Of a DNA stretch of 64,000 nt, positions 1-18,769 are shown piece after piece (the stretch's first letter is position 1; each line of letters begins with the position of its first letter). The notes beneath the pieces are model-generated. The model worked only from the letters and a program-made list of their open reading frames with translations, was not told where the DNA came from and ran no database searches. The position numbers and the translations under genes were made by a program. Source of the stretch: Syngnathus acus (Eukaryota > Chordata > Actinopteri > Syngnathiformes > Syngnathidae); the NCBI RefSeq assembly GCF_901709675.1, contig NC_051106.1:6334001-6398000 (forward strand), in the 5' to 3' direction.

Positions 1-701
1 CGTGACCTGAGCAGGGGTTAGCCAGAAGCGCCCTGCTCCTAAAAGGATGTACTAATCACATGGGAACACACGAGAAGGTGTGGTTAACAAGTCCAAAGTG
101 AAAGTAAAGCGAAAAAAGTCCGGTGTTGCTGGAGAGAGTGGCGAGCTTCTTCCTCTGTGGTTGGTGCGTAAAGACTCCACAAGCATGCTGTGCTCCACTA
201 TGAGCTGGAGAGAGAGAAAGGGAGGGAGGACAGGAGGGAGGATCTATTTGGTCGTACACTAAATTATGCTCCCAGTCAACATTAGAGCATTTGATAGTAT
301 ATCGGTGCCAGCGGATGGCGCTGTTTTTTTTTTAGTCATGACTTTATATTAAATACAGAGCAGTGATTTATTCATTTATCATAAGTATGATAAGATACAG
401 TATGAAATTGAATGGTATGATTTGAACTGTTATGAAGCACCACGTCCACCAGAGGAAAGAAATTATCGGTCTTTTTGGCAAGAAAATACTTTTCTTGCAG
501 TATAAGGCGCGGCTGTTGAAGTGAGACATCCCTCGAGGCTTCCTCCCCCTGTGACGCCACGTCCTTGAAGTTTCATTGTGGGACGGAGGAAGAAGGCGCC
601 AGACTGCAGCCTCCTCACTCTGACGGGGACGCAAACACCCACCGACACGCACACGACGGGCCAACTGAGCACTTCCTGCTCAGCTTCCGATTCCCTCTTT
701 G

Positions 702-1147
<446 letters not shown>

Positions 1148-4100
1148 AAAGCCCACAGCAACAGGGGGTTAATTATTCCAAATGGAGGGTTTCATCCCAC
1201 CTCTGCTATTTCTCCTATCACTGCGATTAGAACACTGAGACCTGGACCGTAATGGACATGATGTCTTTGAGAGGAAAAACAGCATCATCTTTTCTTAGAA
1301 AGTATATCCCAGAAGTGCAGAATGTTCCCTGTGAAACATGTGGTCAGTGTCTCAAGAGGAGTATGATGACGAGGAAACATGGAAACAGGCGCTGGCAAGG
1401 AATGGAGTTCCATTCGAGTGTTTTGATTGACATTTGTATTCACGCTGATGACGTGGTGAATAATGGGCCGCTCGCTTGTTTTCCAAGAGTTCTATTTAGC
1501 TGCTTCTCCACACGTTATTGTGATGTACTAACAGCCACGTCACCGTACCAGCTATTTTTGGACTCGTCCAGATGTCGAAACCAGTGTAGAAATCACTATA
1601 ATTAGTGGCTGCTTAACGGAGGCGAAGGGGGAAAAAAAAAGAGAGCGGGATAAAGACAAATGAAATAAAAGTTATAATCCGTACAAATTCATCCATCCAT
1701 CCATCTGTTATGCTCAGTCAATGAAAAAAATCTTTTAGAACTAATTCTAAAATAAAGCTGAAAAATGAAAATATATTCATCATAAAGTCGCTTTCAAAAG
1801 TAATTAAAATTGGTCAATTTTAAAAACTAAAAAATCAAGATGAAATTAAAAAAAACATTACTATAATTAAATGGATTGTATTTACATTTATTTGGAAAGA
1901 TGGACAGAACGGACAGTTTTCAACATCAGAAATTCCTAATATTTCTATTTATATATTTGAAAGAATTGATCTTGTTGCAGCACATGATCAAATCCCCACA
2001 CCAGCAAGTTGCAGTACTCAAAGTTTTCCCTCCCTCACAGTCTCCAAATTTGAATACATTACAACATAGTGGAAAAACTGGATGATCCAACACTCTTATC
2101 TCGTCAAATGAAAGGAAGAACATTAAATGTCACGTTCTATTAAATGCTTGAAATAGCCCTTTAATGCCTGTCATCTCAAAGTGTGCCAATTACCAACTTG
2201 ACATTACACACACGCGCACACACAACTTCCCCAGCATGTGTTACAGCGGTGAGCAAATAGATTCCCTGAGAACCGAGGCTAATTAGGCGATCTTATTATG
2301 AGCTGTCCTAGGAATAGTCTCTGCAGGGTACATGACAAAGTAATGAGACACCGGCGTCTTTGTGGGCATATGTAAGGTTAAATGATATTAAACGACATTA
2401 TGGGGGGAAAAAATGCTACGTCTGTAGTATTTAGCTACAAGTACATTGGGACATATTCGCCAAACAAAATTTTTACTCCTATTTATCAAGACTTCATTCA
2501 AGTTAGCCTTTGAATGAAGTTATAAATCTTATGCAAATTTCACCGCGCGTTTATTTAGCATTCCGAAGGCGTAAAACCGTTTGAAATGCCAAACCCTTTC
2601 CTCCCGCTGCGACCAAGCTCAAAGCCATGCGACGTTCGTTTCATGATGTTTCTATCATTTGATGGAATGCCGCCGCTGACCTTAACTGGTCTCCAGCTGG
2701 CCATCTCGGACTTGGTGCGCGGCGGTCAGCGCTAACGAGGCGGCGGCTAAAAACAGAACGGAAGGGAGCAGCCGGTGACTTTGGGGACAGCTTTGCTTTC
2801 AATTGCAGTAGTACATCTACTAAATGAATTCTTACATGCTGTTACATGTTTCGAGCCCAAAAATAACACCATTTTGTCGACTTATGAACTCTAGAGCTCA
2901 TCAAAATCTATTAAGAGTCAAGGTGACCTCTGACCTCTGTATGACTTTTTCTTCCTTGCATTTTTGTATCTTATTTTCTTTTACTACTAGTTCAAGATTC
3001 AAGAGTCTTCAAAACAACTAACCCTGTTTTTTTTTAGCTAAGCTAGCAGTTGTTTTTGAGCGCAAAATCAAGACTAATCAGCAGCAAGCGGTTCTGCAGC
3101 TAATTGCGCGTCTGCTAGCTACGCTCAAAGCGAACAATCAACTGTTCTACCTCCGTGTCGTTAGCGCGCCAAACAATACCGCGGCACAGGCCTTACGTGC
3201 CACAAACAGCTGCACGGTTCACTTAAGTTCTATTACGATGTGAATGCAAGCGGGCATCCCGTTGTGAGTCCTAAGTGATCGGCTTTGTGTCACGATGACG
3301 CGGATGGATGCTTGGGAGGGGGTAAGAGGGCACAACGCCTGTCTTCTTCCAGACCTTTGTCATCCGCCCTGCGTCAATTTATGGCAGTTGCTAAGATACA
3401 GCGATCAGATCAATGAAATGGAGCAAAAAAAAGAGGGGGGGCAGTTCTTTGGCAAAATGTCTCTCTTTTTAGCCAGGCAGATGATCATGTTATCACTTGA
3501 TCAACTCACAAGCTGCACATTGGAGAGCTCGTGGGATCATCGGAGCATTCTGCTCTGGTATTTCCTTTTTCCTAAGTGGAAGCTTACTCAGCCTGGAAAT
3601 GGGAGTGAGTCACAATCTGGCATTGGGAAGTAAAAAAAAAAAAAAAAAAAAACAAGTCTAAGCCATTTCCCATTTAATACTCACAGGATAGCACTTTGGT
3701 TTTTTCTTTCATTTGGCAGTTTTTAGACTCACGTTTCGGATTGGGGGGGAAAAAAAGGCAAAGTTTGGAAATGTGACCCAAGAGCCAAGCTATTTCCCGT
3801 CACTAGCTGGGAGGATGCGACATGTTAAAGACTATTAACTGTGACAACACCTGCGGTCTGCAAACAACAGCTGCTAGAATGCTTGCTCTTACCCTAGTTT
3901 GGTTTCAGCACAGCTGTAATTCAGAATGATGAATGCTCACCACAGCACTGCTCAACATATTTTGGCAGGCTCATCAATCAATAAAAAAACAAAATGACGA
4001 AATATTGTCCTAAAAATGAAGTACAGCAGCTAACAAACAGGCTGGTGGAGTAAAGAAAAAAAATATTCTGACACAAAAGGGTCCACTGAAATAGGCGGAG

Positions 4101-4454
4101 GAAAATAAACGATTGTATAGATATAGCAGTCATGACAAAAAAGTAGCAAAAAAGAAATGTTAAACAGCTCTATATTTAACAGAGACTAATTATGAAAGTC
4201 AGTCTCATTTATGGATCCCCCCAGACATTTCTCAAGACCTACATTCAGATGGCTGTTCAAGGTGGAGGTGAACTGAACTAGGCCAAAGACTCTCTCAGAA
4301 AATAGACTGTGGCTAACTTAGGAGCAGCTTCATTTTGAAAAAAAAAAGGAAAAAAAAGGAGGGAATGGGCCAGAGTGTATGATAATGTTTGAGTAGGGTG
4401 ATTAATTACCTTAATGGAGCTAATCCATTTTTCAGACGTTTAGATGAGCTCATC

Positions 4455-4467
4455 TGCCCTCTTGTGG
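4455..4467 (-). promoter_or_regulatory. CTCF-like core motif
   Basis: On the minus strand the site reads CCACAAGAGGGCA, matching the vertebrate CTCF core CCAC-N-AG-R-GGGC-R. It is a motif match only. It lies just past the 3' end of mtfr1l. Confidence 0.4.
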
Positions 4468-4582
4468 TAACATTTCAAACTGCACCAGGACAATAGGTTC
4501 AGACGTATTTGGCTGACATTTTGAAGTTTGACCCTTAGACATGAAAGACCAAGCGATATTAGTTTCAAAACATTTGCCCATT

Positions 4583-4588
4583 TTTATT
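4583..4588 (-). terminator. mtfr1l: Candidate polyadenylation signal of mtfr1l
   Basis: AATAAA on the minus strand, about 0.9 kb past the mtfr1l stop codon. It would give a 3' UTR of about 900 nt. Other AATAAA-like words could also be used. Confidence 0.4.
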
Positions 4589-5480
4589 TACAAATCAATA
4601 CATAAAAAAACAACACGCATATTCTAGCAATGTAGAATTGCGTTCAACCCAACAAAGAGGCTCAATGGTGAGAAACCGAGGTATAATTGAACTTGTCAGG
4701 TGACTATGAAATGTCTTCATTTAATAGTGATAGAAGGGAAAAGAATGCAAGGTGAAATAAAAGTGGCATAACAGCAAGCCTTTTTGTGGTGGGGTCATTC
4801 CAACATATTTTTAGGTAATTTGGTGAAGGGGGGAAAAAATAGCACACTAAACAAATGTTAACAAAAATGGTTCGGCAATAAGGAATGGGCTGATAAAAAT
4901 GAAGTTGTGGCACAATCGGGGGTGGGTGGGTGAATAAAATCAGGCATCTGAACAGGCAACAGACTAAGTAGTAAGGCGTCACCAGGAATATTTATAATCA
5001 CCACTCATCTCCTGTACAAAGTTATGAGAAAACACATATAGGTCCTCCCGCCCTCCTGTTTGAGCAATTTAAGCTCAACGTATACACTGACTTTAAATTG
5101 TACTCGCAAACCTATTCAAGTAGGATATATAGAAAGTGGAAAAAAAAAAACATCCCAATTAAAAACCGTCCTTTTGGATGGCTAAAAAGTGCTCCTTATT
5201 GGGTCACTGGTCACTCCTCAGTTGAAACAGTCTGAGTTATTGTTCTGAAACCTTGAGCAAAAATTGGACTAGAAGAGATTTGCTAACTAACTGGCAGCAG
5301 GCAGCTACTGCATTGAGGTCTGAGGAGCGAGGCTGCAAACCATGACAGTTCACGGGAGAAGGCCTGAAAACAAGCAGGGAGATAAAAACAGTTCAAGACG
5401 TAGGACCACACTAGCGTCATAATATCATGTGGATAAAAACGCATTGCGACTTACATGGAGCAGCGGCAAGCCAGGGTCAA

Positions 5481-6885
<1,405 letters not shown>

Positions 6886-7341
6886 GGTGACGGCTAGGCT
6901 TGATGAGGAGCACCGATGCTTTGGTGCTCTTAGTGGCTCAAGACTGAGCAGTTCAATGAACAGATGCTGCGTTAATCTGACAACTCTCGGGATGTAAATT
7001 GGAGATTAGTCAGGAGCATCTGTTGGGGAGACACAATCAGAGAGACAGAAGACATCATCAACTAACTTTGCACGAATGAACAACTAAATTGGGCTCAGAT
7101 TTGCTTCGTTGTACATAAACACAATTGGTGCATATGATGTGATTAGACTGATTTAAACTGGATTATGTGAAATGTATAGTAGAGTAATGCTGCCTTGAAA
7201 GGGACGAATGGAACTTTAATTATTTGCATAGTATCAGAATCTGTAAATTTGACGCTTGGTAGATTTTCTTTTGTAATCCATTAATTCCCTGTCATTCATC
7301 AAGACTTGTGCTGTTTTGTGCACAGTGAGAGTATTCTAATG

Positions 7342-7355
7342 GCGCCACCTGGTGG
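7342..7355 (-). promoter_or_regulatory. CTCF-like core motif
   Basis: On the minus strand this reads CCACCAGGTGGCGC, a strong match to the CTCF core. The site is nearly palindromic, but the minus-strand reading fits better. Motif match only. Confidence 0.4.
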
Positions 7356-8834
7356 CAATTTGGTGTCAAGGACGGACGTTGAAGTGACTTAAAGGGTTTC
7401 CCTTTAAACATATGCAGTGTTTTGCCACTATCTTGTGGCATCTATAGGCAATTACTAACCTTTTTGGGTAACACCGGGTAGCACATTTAAATTGGGGACA
7501 AAAAATAAATCACCGTTTCCACTTTGTTATGACGTCAAATTTACCTGGTTAATTCAATCGGGGGGGAGGGATCACTAGATCTTCTTCAAATCGTGATGTC
7601 ACCCTTTACGCACGTTTTCAATTTCTTTCTTTCGATGATTAAAAAGTAGAAGGATGCCAAAGTGCGTGAGTGCAGACAGCGTCATTGGATTATTAGCACC
7701 GGCGGCTAACGGTATCAAATACAATAGGCCGTTTATTAGCTTCGGTAGCAGACGATAATCCTAAAGTATACCATCGATTTCCCAGGCGCTGCGTTTGAAT
7801 TCACAGATAAAAACTAAAAACACGCAATCGAAACTTACGGCAAACGAAAACTGTGCGGTTCGAAGTGGTAGATTATATCCGAGGCGAAGTTTCTCCTTTT
7901 CGTCTTTCACTGTTGTGATGTCCATTGGCGGAAGCCGGTGTTCAAATTCCGGTGATGGAATTGAGAAGATTTTGTATCATGGCGCCTCTAGCGGTTGCGC
8001 CGAACACTTTTCAATCAAAGGTTATTTTTAACTTCAACCAAATTTAACAACAATTTAAATTCGAAAGTACAAAGTTATGTTTGCAACCGCTAAAAGGAGA
8101 AGCTTACACACTGTATTAAACACTGTAGTAGAGAAAGTCGCGAGTCGGTTATATGTCATCTCTGATCATGTAAGATTGTTCCCTCAAACAAATTTCCGCT
8201 TTTGCAGGAAGTTAAAGGGCGAAAACTGGTTTTAATAGCTAGTGGGCGGACCATGATTGCAGCACTGTCTTGTATGCGACGTTATCATAACACCGCATCT
8301 TAAGGACGGGGGCTTTCGGCATCCCTCCGCGAGTGACCGGTATGTGACAGCCTTTGTCTTTGCGTGGTTCATCCTTTGGGAAGTTGCTGTGTTGTTATGC
8401 TTCCGATCCATTGCTACCTGTCAAACGCCGCGTATAGTTTGCACTTCCCCTGCGGCGATTAGAGCAAACTCGTCAGCACTTCCTGAAAGCACGCTGATTA
8501 TTTACATGGGTGTGTGTTTTTAAACTCTCAGCTGATCAAACAAATCAAATCCCACAATAAAAAAAAGAAGAAAAAAAAGGCTGCGGGCCTTTGGAATGAT
8601 GCATTCCTGTGCTATGATTTAAATAATTAAATGTATGTCTGCATGCAGCATAGAAGTAGTTGTCTGAAAACAGACATTTAGAGCAGTGTTTCCCATTTTG
8701 TATTGGCCACTGCTCATATTTTGCATTGGGAAAACCTCACAGCACATTACTAAACAAATGCACCTATTTTGAATGCAGAAAAACTTTACACTGATGAATG
8801 ACAACAGGTGGATATACAGGTTAATTGTGCCTAC

Positions 8835-8847
8835 TGCCCTCTAGTGG
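8835..8847 (-). promoter_or_regulatory. CTCF-like core motif
   Basis: On the minus strand this reads CCACTAGAGGGCA, again the classic CTCF core and in the same orientation as the other two sites on this side of the window. Motif match only. Confidence 0.4.
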
Positions 8848-9311
8848 AAGGGCATTTCTTCCTATATGATGACCAAAGATTCAGTATTTGCTGTAAAGAG
8901 TTAATGATTTTCATAATCAGGATAGCTTCATTGTTATTTTACAACAGGGTGCAATGAAATAGAAGAGATACAACTCATCCAAGAAACAGGATTAAAATAA
9001 TGTCCAACAGGACGGGAGTTTGTTTCGCCCTTCCAATTGTTTGGACATGCTAATTAAATTGGCAAGCTGGCTCCATTAGCCCACTAAGATGACTTTCCTG
9101 CGTCTGCAAAAATTCATCCATGTATGCAACCTGACCCCCCCTTCTGCACCACAGTTATGTTGCCGCCTTGTCTTGTGAACTGCAGATGCTGTAAAGCGAA
9201 AAAACCAAGCCAGTCATGGGGAATAGGAGGAGGAGGAAGGATGCCAGTTGAGCCCCCCTCCTCCTTCTACAGCGGGACCGCAGCCAGCATCAGACTAAAA
9301 AGACAAAAAGG

Positions 9312-14155
<4,844 letters not shown>

Positions 14156-14475
14156 GGTGTCACACACTTTGAACGCGGCTGTCATTTAATGCGATCAGGT
14201 CAGGATTTATTCACATGGTCCAAACGGATTTGGACCAGCAAGACTTTAGAGCGCCAGCTGCCGGAAAGGACGTTTTAATGGATGACTCATTCCCGAGGGA
14301 ACGCTGTCAAGAGACTTTGCACTTTGTGAATGGGTTGTTTATTTTTTGAACAGCACTGCATCTTTGTGCCGCAGCCCTGTAGTCACATTAGTTAATGAAA
14401 AGACACACGAGAATAATATTCATAAACATGCGTATGCTAATGCCCCCTTCTTGACGGGATGTCATCAGTAGGCTG

Positions 14476-14486
14476 AATAAAATAAA
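14476..14486 (+). terminator. Candidate polyadenylation signal of the TLDc gene
   Basis: Two overlapping AATAAA words about 320 nt past the stop codon of the upstream TLDc gene, on the plus strand. Confidence 0.6.
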
Positions 14487-14689
14487 GATATTATTAATGC
14501 AGAGCATTAGTTGCAGTTTTATTTATTCAAGGCTAATTTTGAATGCTGATTTTTACAAAATTAATTATGATGACTTAAGTGAGTGGAAGGTAAATAGTTT
14601 TTGCATTTACAATGGTGGAGAATTGGAGTAAGTTAAGGTGCATGCAGAGTTAACAGATGACATTTTATGTTTGTTTAAAAAAAAAAAAC

Positions 14690-14695
14690 TTTATT
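14690..14695 (-). terminator. selenon: Candidate polyadenylation signal of selenon
   Basis: AATAAA read on the minus strand, about 540 nt beyond the SECIS core and about 820 nt past the stop codon. The whole SECIS would be retained in an mRNA ending here. It lies only about 200 bp from the polyadenylation signal of the convergent TLDc gene. Confidence 0.5.
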
Positions 14696-15237
14696 TTGTT
14701 TTATACAAAAAGTCTTGAAGTTACAGAATCACAGTGTTTTCCTGTTAAATTCCAACTTCTCATTTGTGAGAATTAGCAAGATTGTTTTCTGTTCAGGGTC
14801 AAACAAAATGAGACAAATTGAAATCAGTAACACAGGAAATAAGATCAATAATTTGGTCTGTCGAGAGGACATCAACTGTGTCGCTTTGCCTTTAACCAAA
14901 TTGGTTTTTTGGGGGTTAGGCAGCTTGTCGGATTGATTTGCAAAAAGCTGCGAGTCAACTGCTATAAATAATAACAATGTTCTTTGGTTTTGTGTATCTC
15001 CCCTTTGGCAAACTAAAAAAAGCACCTGATAAACAGACAAAAAATGTAACTTCAAGAAAACACATCTTCATAAACATCATCAAATATGCTCAAACTGTTC
15101 TTGTTAGTGTATTTTGATACTTTGCATTGCACTGACTCTCCGAAAAAGCTACCAAATATTCCCACCGTGACTGACCGACACAAACTCATGGCGGGAGAGG
15201 GAGTGAGTTAAGTGGTGTTTCCTCCGAAACGCTTCAT

Positions 15238-15304
15238 CAGCAACTATCATCAGGTTCTGCCCAGCCCCTGAAGAGCTTTCAGGCAGCACCGTCACAAACT
15301 GCTG
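15238..15304 (-). promoter_or_regulatory. selenon: SECIS element (type 2) in the selenon 3' UTR
   Basis: On the minus strand the hairpin opens with helix-I arms CAGCA (15300-15304) and TGCTG (15238-15242). The kink-turn quartet strands are TGAC starting at 15294 and TGAT at 15249-15252. Helix II pairs GGT-x-CTGCC with GGCAG-x-ACC. The apical internal loop has the AAA, and a mini-stem GCTC/GGGC closes over a short loop, which makes it a form-2 SECIS. It begins about 215 nt past the stop codon. It is the signal for SBP2 and the selenocysteine elongation factor to decode the in-frame UGA upstream. Pairing was done by eye. Confidence 0.88.
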
Positions 15305-15519
15305 AAAGGTGCCTGGAGGCTACACTTCAACCACACTACTCCCAAAATGGTCAAACTTAGATTCATCTAGAAATGTAACACAAAACTGCACAATAATCTT
15401 AATGGGTTATCTTAATGTTGACGTTTGCAATCTAAAAAAAAAAAAAAATAGCAGCTCTCAGTGTTTTCTGACTTAAATTCTGGAGATGTTTTCATATCAC
15501 ACACACTTACGCACACACA

Positions 15520-18500
15520 CTACTCTTCCAGGTACTCCTTAGCCCTCTCCAGCCCCTCCCTCAGGAAACTGATGTAAGTGGAAGTGGAGGGGTCTTCAAA
15601 CTCCCCGGAGAAGCTGAAAGTGGTTCCCTCCTGCTCCCCCTCCTCAGGCTTCATGGACGTCTGGTCCAGGAAAAAGTTAGCATTGATGTGATGGACCTAG
15701 AAATGAGAGCACTTAAGTCTCACGTGACTAATTCTGCGATTGCGTTCAAGTCTGGATTTTATTTACAACGCTTCCATTCGGCAGGGCGACCATCATCTCC
15801 ACGGGGAAGGTGTACTTGTCGAGGTGCAAGCGGGCCTTTTCGCTCAGCGCTGGGCTCCGCTCATCAGCCTGAAGCAGAGGAACGGATATATTTAAGTGGG
15901 AGACAAATGACAGCTTCTTAATTGCCTTTGTATATACAAATAGTTTCTCCTCTGGAGCGCCTGAAGCAATTCTCACCTGCATGTTCTCCAACTCTTTGAC
16001 TAGAGACCAGCTGCTCACAAAGCTTTGGTTAAGCAAAGCCAGAACGGGCGAACTTTCCAGGACAGTTTCCCGGAGAGTCCGCCCAGAACCTACAAAAGAC
16101 CTGAAATTGTTTCTGTGGACATCTAATGCGTTTGTCAAATTTAAACGTGATCATCTCACCTCAGCAGGACTGGTCGTCCAGCGCTCCCCAAAGCAGAATA
16201 GAATGCACCAACTTTTTTTCTACCTCGGCTCGCTGGAAGACCTCCGAAAAAGGCAGGTAGGAAACCTGTACAGTCCAATGCTACCAATGAAGCAACATGT
16301 TGCGCAACACCACAATACCTTCACCTTTTACCTTCTTGAACGGATATAGGGTGACGTCGAGGCGACGGGCGGCTTCTTTCCGGTCAATTTCAGCGCTCCA
16401 GTCGATATCCTCAAAGACGAACTGAATCGGCTCGGCGCCGCTAGCTCGGCTGTCGATGACGTTGCCCTCCTTGTCCGTGATGATGGAGGGAATGGATGGC
16501 CCGGTGGACTGCAACTCCAGCTGTGGAACACGGTGAGACATAAAGATAGCTGTATAGAAAATAGACACGGAGAAACTTTACCTTTGGTAGGAACCCGATG
16601 TCCACCTCCATGTTGCTGCTCTCACTTGCACCATAAAGCCACTCCATGTCCACATTTAGAGACCTGCGACAGACGGGAAAGACAAATTCCATCTTTGCCG
16701 TGGTGAGTTATGTCATCATAAGCGGGGCTTTTACTTGTCACTGGGGACGTAGAGGTGAAAGTGGCGAACGTGCGAGGCGTCTTTGGAGAGGACCACGTTG
16801 CCTGTGAATTGACCCGGCGTGAACCAGAAAGGAAAGTTGGGGACTTCGTTTAGCTGGAATTCGGCGTGAATCCTGTTTGGGATTTGGAGAAGTGGTGTTT
16901 TTGTAAAAAACACTCCCACACGCTTTCATAATTACATATTATTATGAATGACTATTTCAGAATTGCACTTCAATTACTATAATTAATTAAAATAGAACTT
17001 GAGTTTGACTTTTCAAAACATGACATCATGGTGTGGTTCTCCTCACCTAAATACGATGTCGTAATAAAATTCGTTACGGGCGCGGATGCACGCGAGGGTG
17101 CCTTGAGGTGCAAAACGAGATTTTATGAAGGGTCGGGGGTGAAACATGGTCAGCAGGGAGTGAATGAAAACCTGCGGTGGGAGCAAGAGCACATGTCACC
17201 TTCATTTGGACTTTTAGTGAACAGAATCCATTTTTGAACGATACCTCTTTCCCCTTCGGCGTGGGAGGGTGGTAGCGGTTGTTGGGCAGGTAGCCAGTGA
17301 AGATGTTGAGCTCGCCGGGGATCACCCACCAGATGTCTCCTACCTCCTGCTTGTTCTTTGGGGGGAGGAAGACCTTGAACTGGCTGGCGAAGAAGGAAGA
17401 GGAAGGCACAGCTGGACTCTTCCATGAGCGCAGACCACTCAGGCAGCTATGAGAGACCTGAAATATCAAACAACACTTGAAAAAAAAACCTCTACAACAA
17501 ATAACTTAATTAATATCATATATTGCTGGCATTGCATTTTGTGATCATTTTCCTGGTTTTGCTCTTACCCCAAGGAATCCATCTTTGCTTTTTGTCATGG
17601 AGTCCATGAGCAGAGGCTCCATTTTGGCCTCCAGTATTAAAGTCTCCCCGTCTGGGTCTTCAATGACCTCATCTTCAATGTCCCCTGGAGGTGTAACCCC
17701 TGTGGTGAGAAAAGAAAAAAGGGTAAGTCATTGATTGAAGTAAAAGAAATATTATGTTTACGCTACCTGTGAGTTTCTCCACAATGGGTTTAAACTCCTC
17801 AGGACTGAGATAGAGGTCATGGTTGACATCTAAAGAGGAGAAGAGAAAAAGCCCCTCGGCACCCAAAGTCCGCACGCTCTCCTCCTAATGGGAAGCAGAG
17901 AGATTCACATTCATTAGACATACTTGATTGATTTCAAAACTGGGTTACTTCTACAACAATACATTTGGCAGAAAGTGGAAAGAATGGAAAAGATCTGCCC
18001 GGAGGCCACAGATTCCTTGCATTAGCTCTATCCAGTCAGGCCATGTCTCAGACACATGTTGACTGCCAAGATGCACAATGGGGTGGCAAAGAGGGGGGAG
18101 CAAATTTCAGACCAAACACTGAGTTTTGCCAGATGGGATCACTAAAAGACACACCCCAGCTTTTTTTAAAAAAAACAATGGGCTTGACTCACTGCAGACG
18201 TGGTGTCGTGGTATGCCAAACTATTCGGGGGCAAGCGCCAAAATGGGTTGAGGGGCAAGTATTAGGTCACAAAGAGCTTTTTGCTTTTTTGTTATTGGAT
18301 ATATTGAAAATTACATTTATTGTGTTTTAGGAGTGCTTGCCCACCCATCAATCTCAAGTTTAACAACTTCAATCTTACTGTTTTTTTCTGCAATTTAGTT
18401 TAATGCACGTCTGTTGATAGTTCAGTATGCATCCAACTATAACAAACATCACATGATGTGATCAGAAAAAAATCAATCAGGCTGTGCAAATGCTTGAGGT

Positions 18501-18769
18501 TTCATTGTTAATATTTACTACATGTTTTTAATCGCTCCAGTAAATGTCTAAACCTAATATTTTGGATTATGACTTTAACTCACGTGTCTTTTTAGAAGGT
18601 GGGCTTCTTGATAGTACTTGACGCCCCAAGCCAGAAGAGGAACGGCAAGAACCAGTAGCAGGGTGGACGTCCGTGCGGAGATCCAGCAGCCGGAGCCCCG
18701 AGTCGGTGGTCCCTCCTGACCGTCATAACGCTTCTCCTCGCGGGTATTTTTATGCACGTCCGCCGCCAT
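15520..18769 (-). CDS. selenon: Selenoprotein N
   Basis: Twelve exons join in frame on the minus strand to 559 residues with one selenocysteine, about the zebrafish length: 18584-18769, 17767-17884, 17569-17699, 17245-17457, 17047-17171, 16735-16872, 16582-16663, 16332-16520, 16160-16265, 15977-16089, 15767-15868, 15520-15696. The N-terminus has a hydrophobic anchor at about residues 36-53, fitting an ER type II membrane protein. An EF-hand loop ([12 protein letters not shown]) lies near residue 75, the likely luminal calcium sensor. The redox motif is Ser-Cys-Sec-Gly with Sec at residue 429, encoded by TGA. In vertebrates SELENON activates the SERCA calcium pump in response to ER calcium and is linked to congenital myopathy in people. 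The first ATG lies in AGGTGATGG; a GTG just before it is not needed. Downstream neighbour genes are unrelated. Identification is very firm. Confidence 0.96.
16161..16163 (-). other. selenon: Selenocysteine codon (TGA) of selenon
   Basis: The TGA codes for Sec-429 in the Ser-Cys-Sec-Gly redox motif. The frame is open and family-like on both sides (GALDDQSC before, [13 protein letters not shown] after). The codon is the last complete one of exon 9; one G follows before the splice donor. Exons 10-12 continue the protein, so the TGA cannot be the true stop. Confidence 0.95.

Larger units (their letters stand above)
6886..9311. other. Divergent intergenic region between mtfr1l and the TLDc gene
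   Basis: This 2.4-kb stretch separates two genes transcribed away from each other and should hold both promoters and any non-coding first exons. I see no coding exon. Two CTCF-like motifs lie inside, at 7342-7355 and 8835-8847. The stretch around 7.6-8.4 kb has more CpG and less A/T than its surroundings, so it is the best place to look for the mtfr1l promoter; that is inference. Confidence 0.5.

Noticed and set aside
1252-1605. 117-residue plus-strand open frame
   Set aside because: No recognisable family, no splice partners and an ordinary length for chance in this base composition.
16161-16163. Selenon as a pseudogene broken by a nonsense codon
   Set aside because: The TGA sits in the known Sec motif, all other exons are intact and a SECIS is present.
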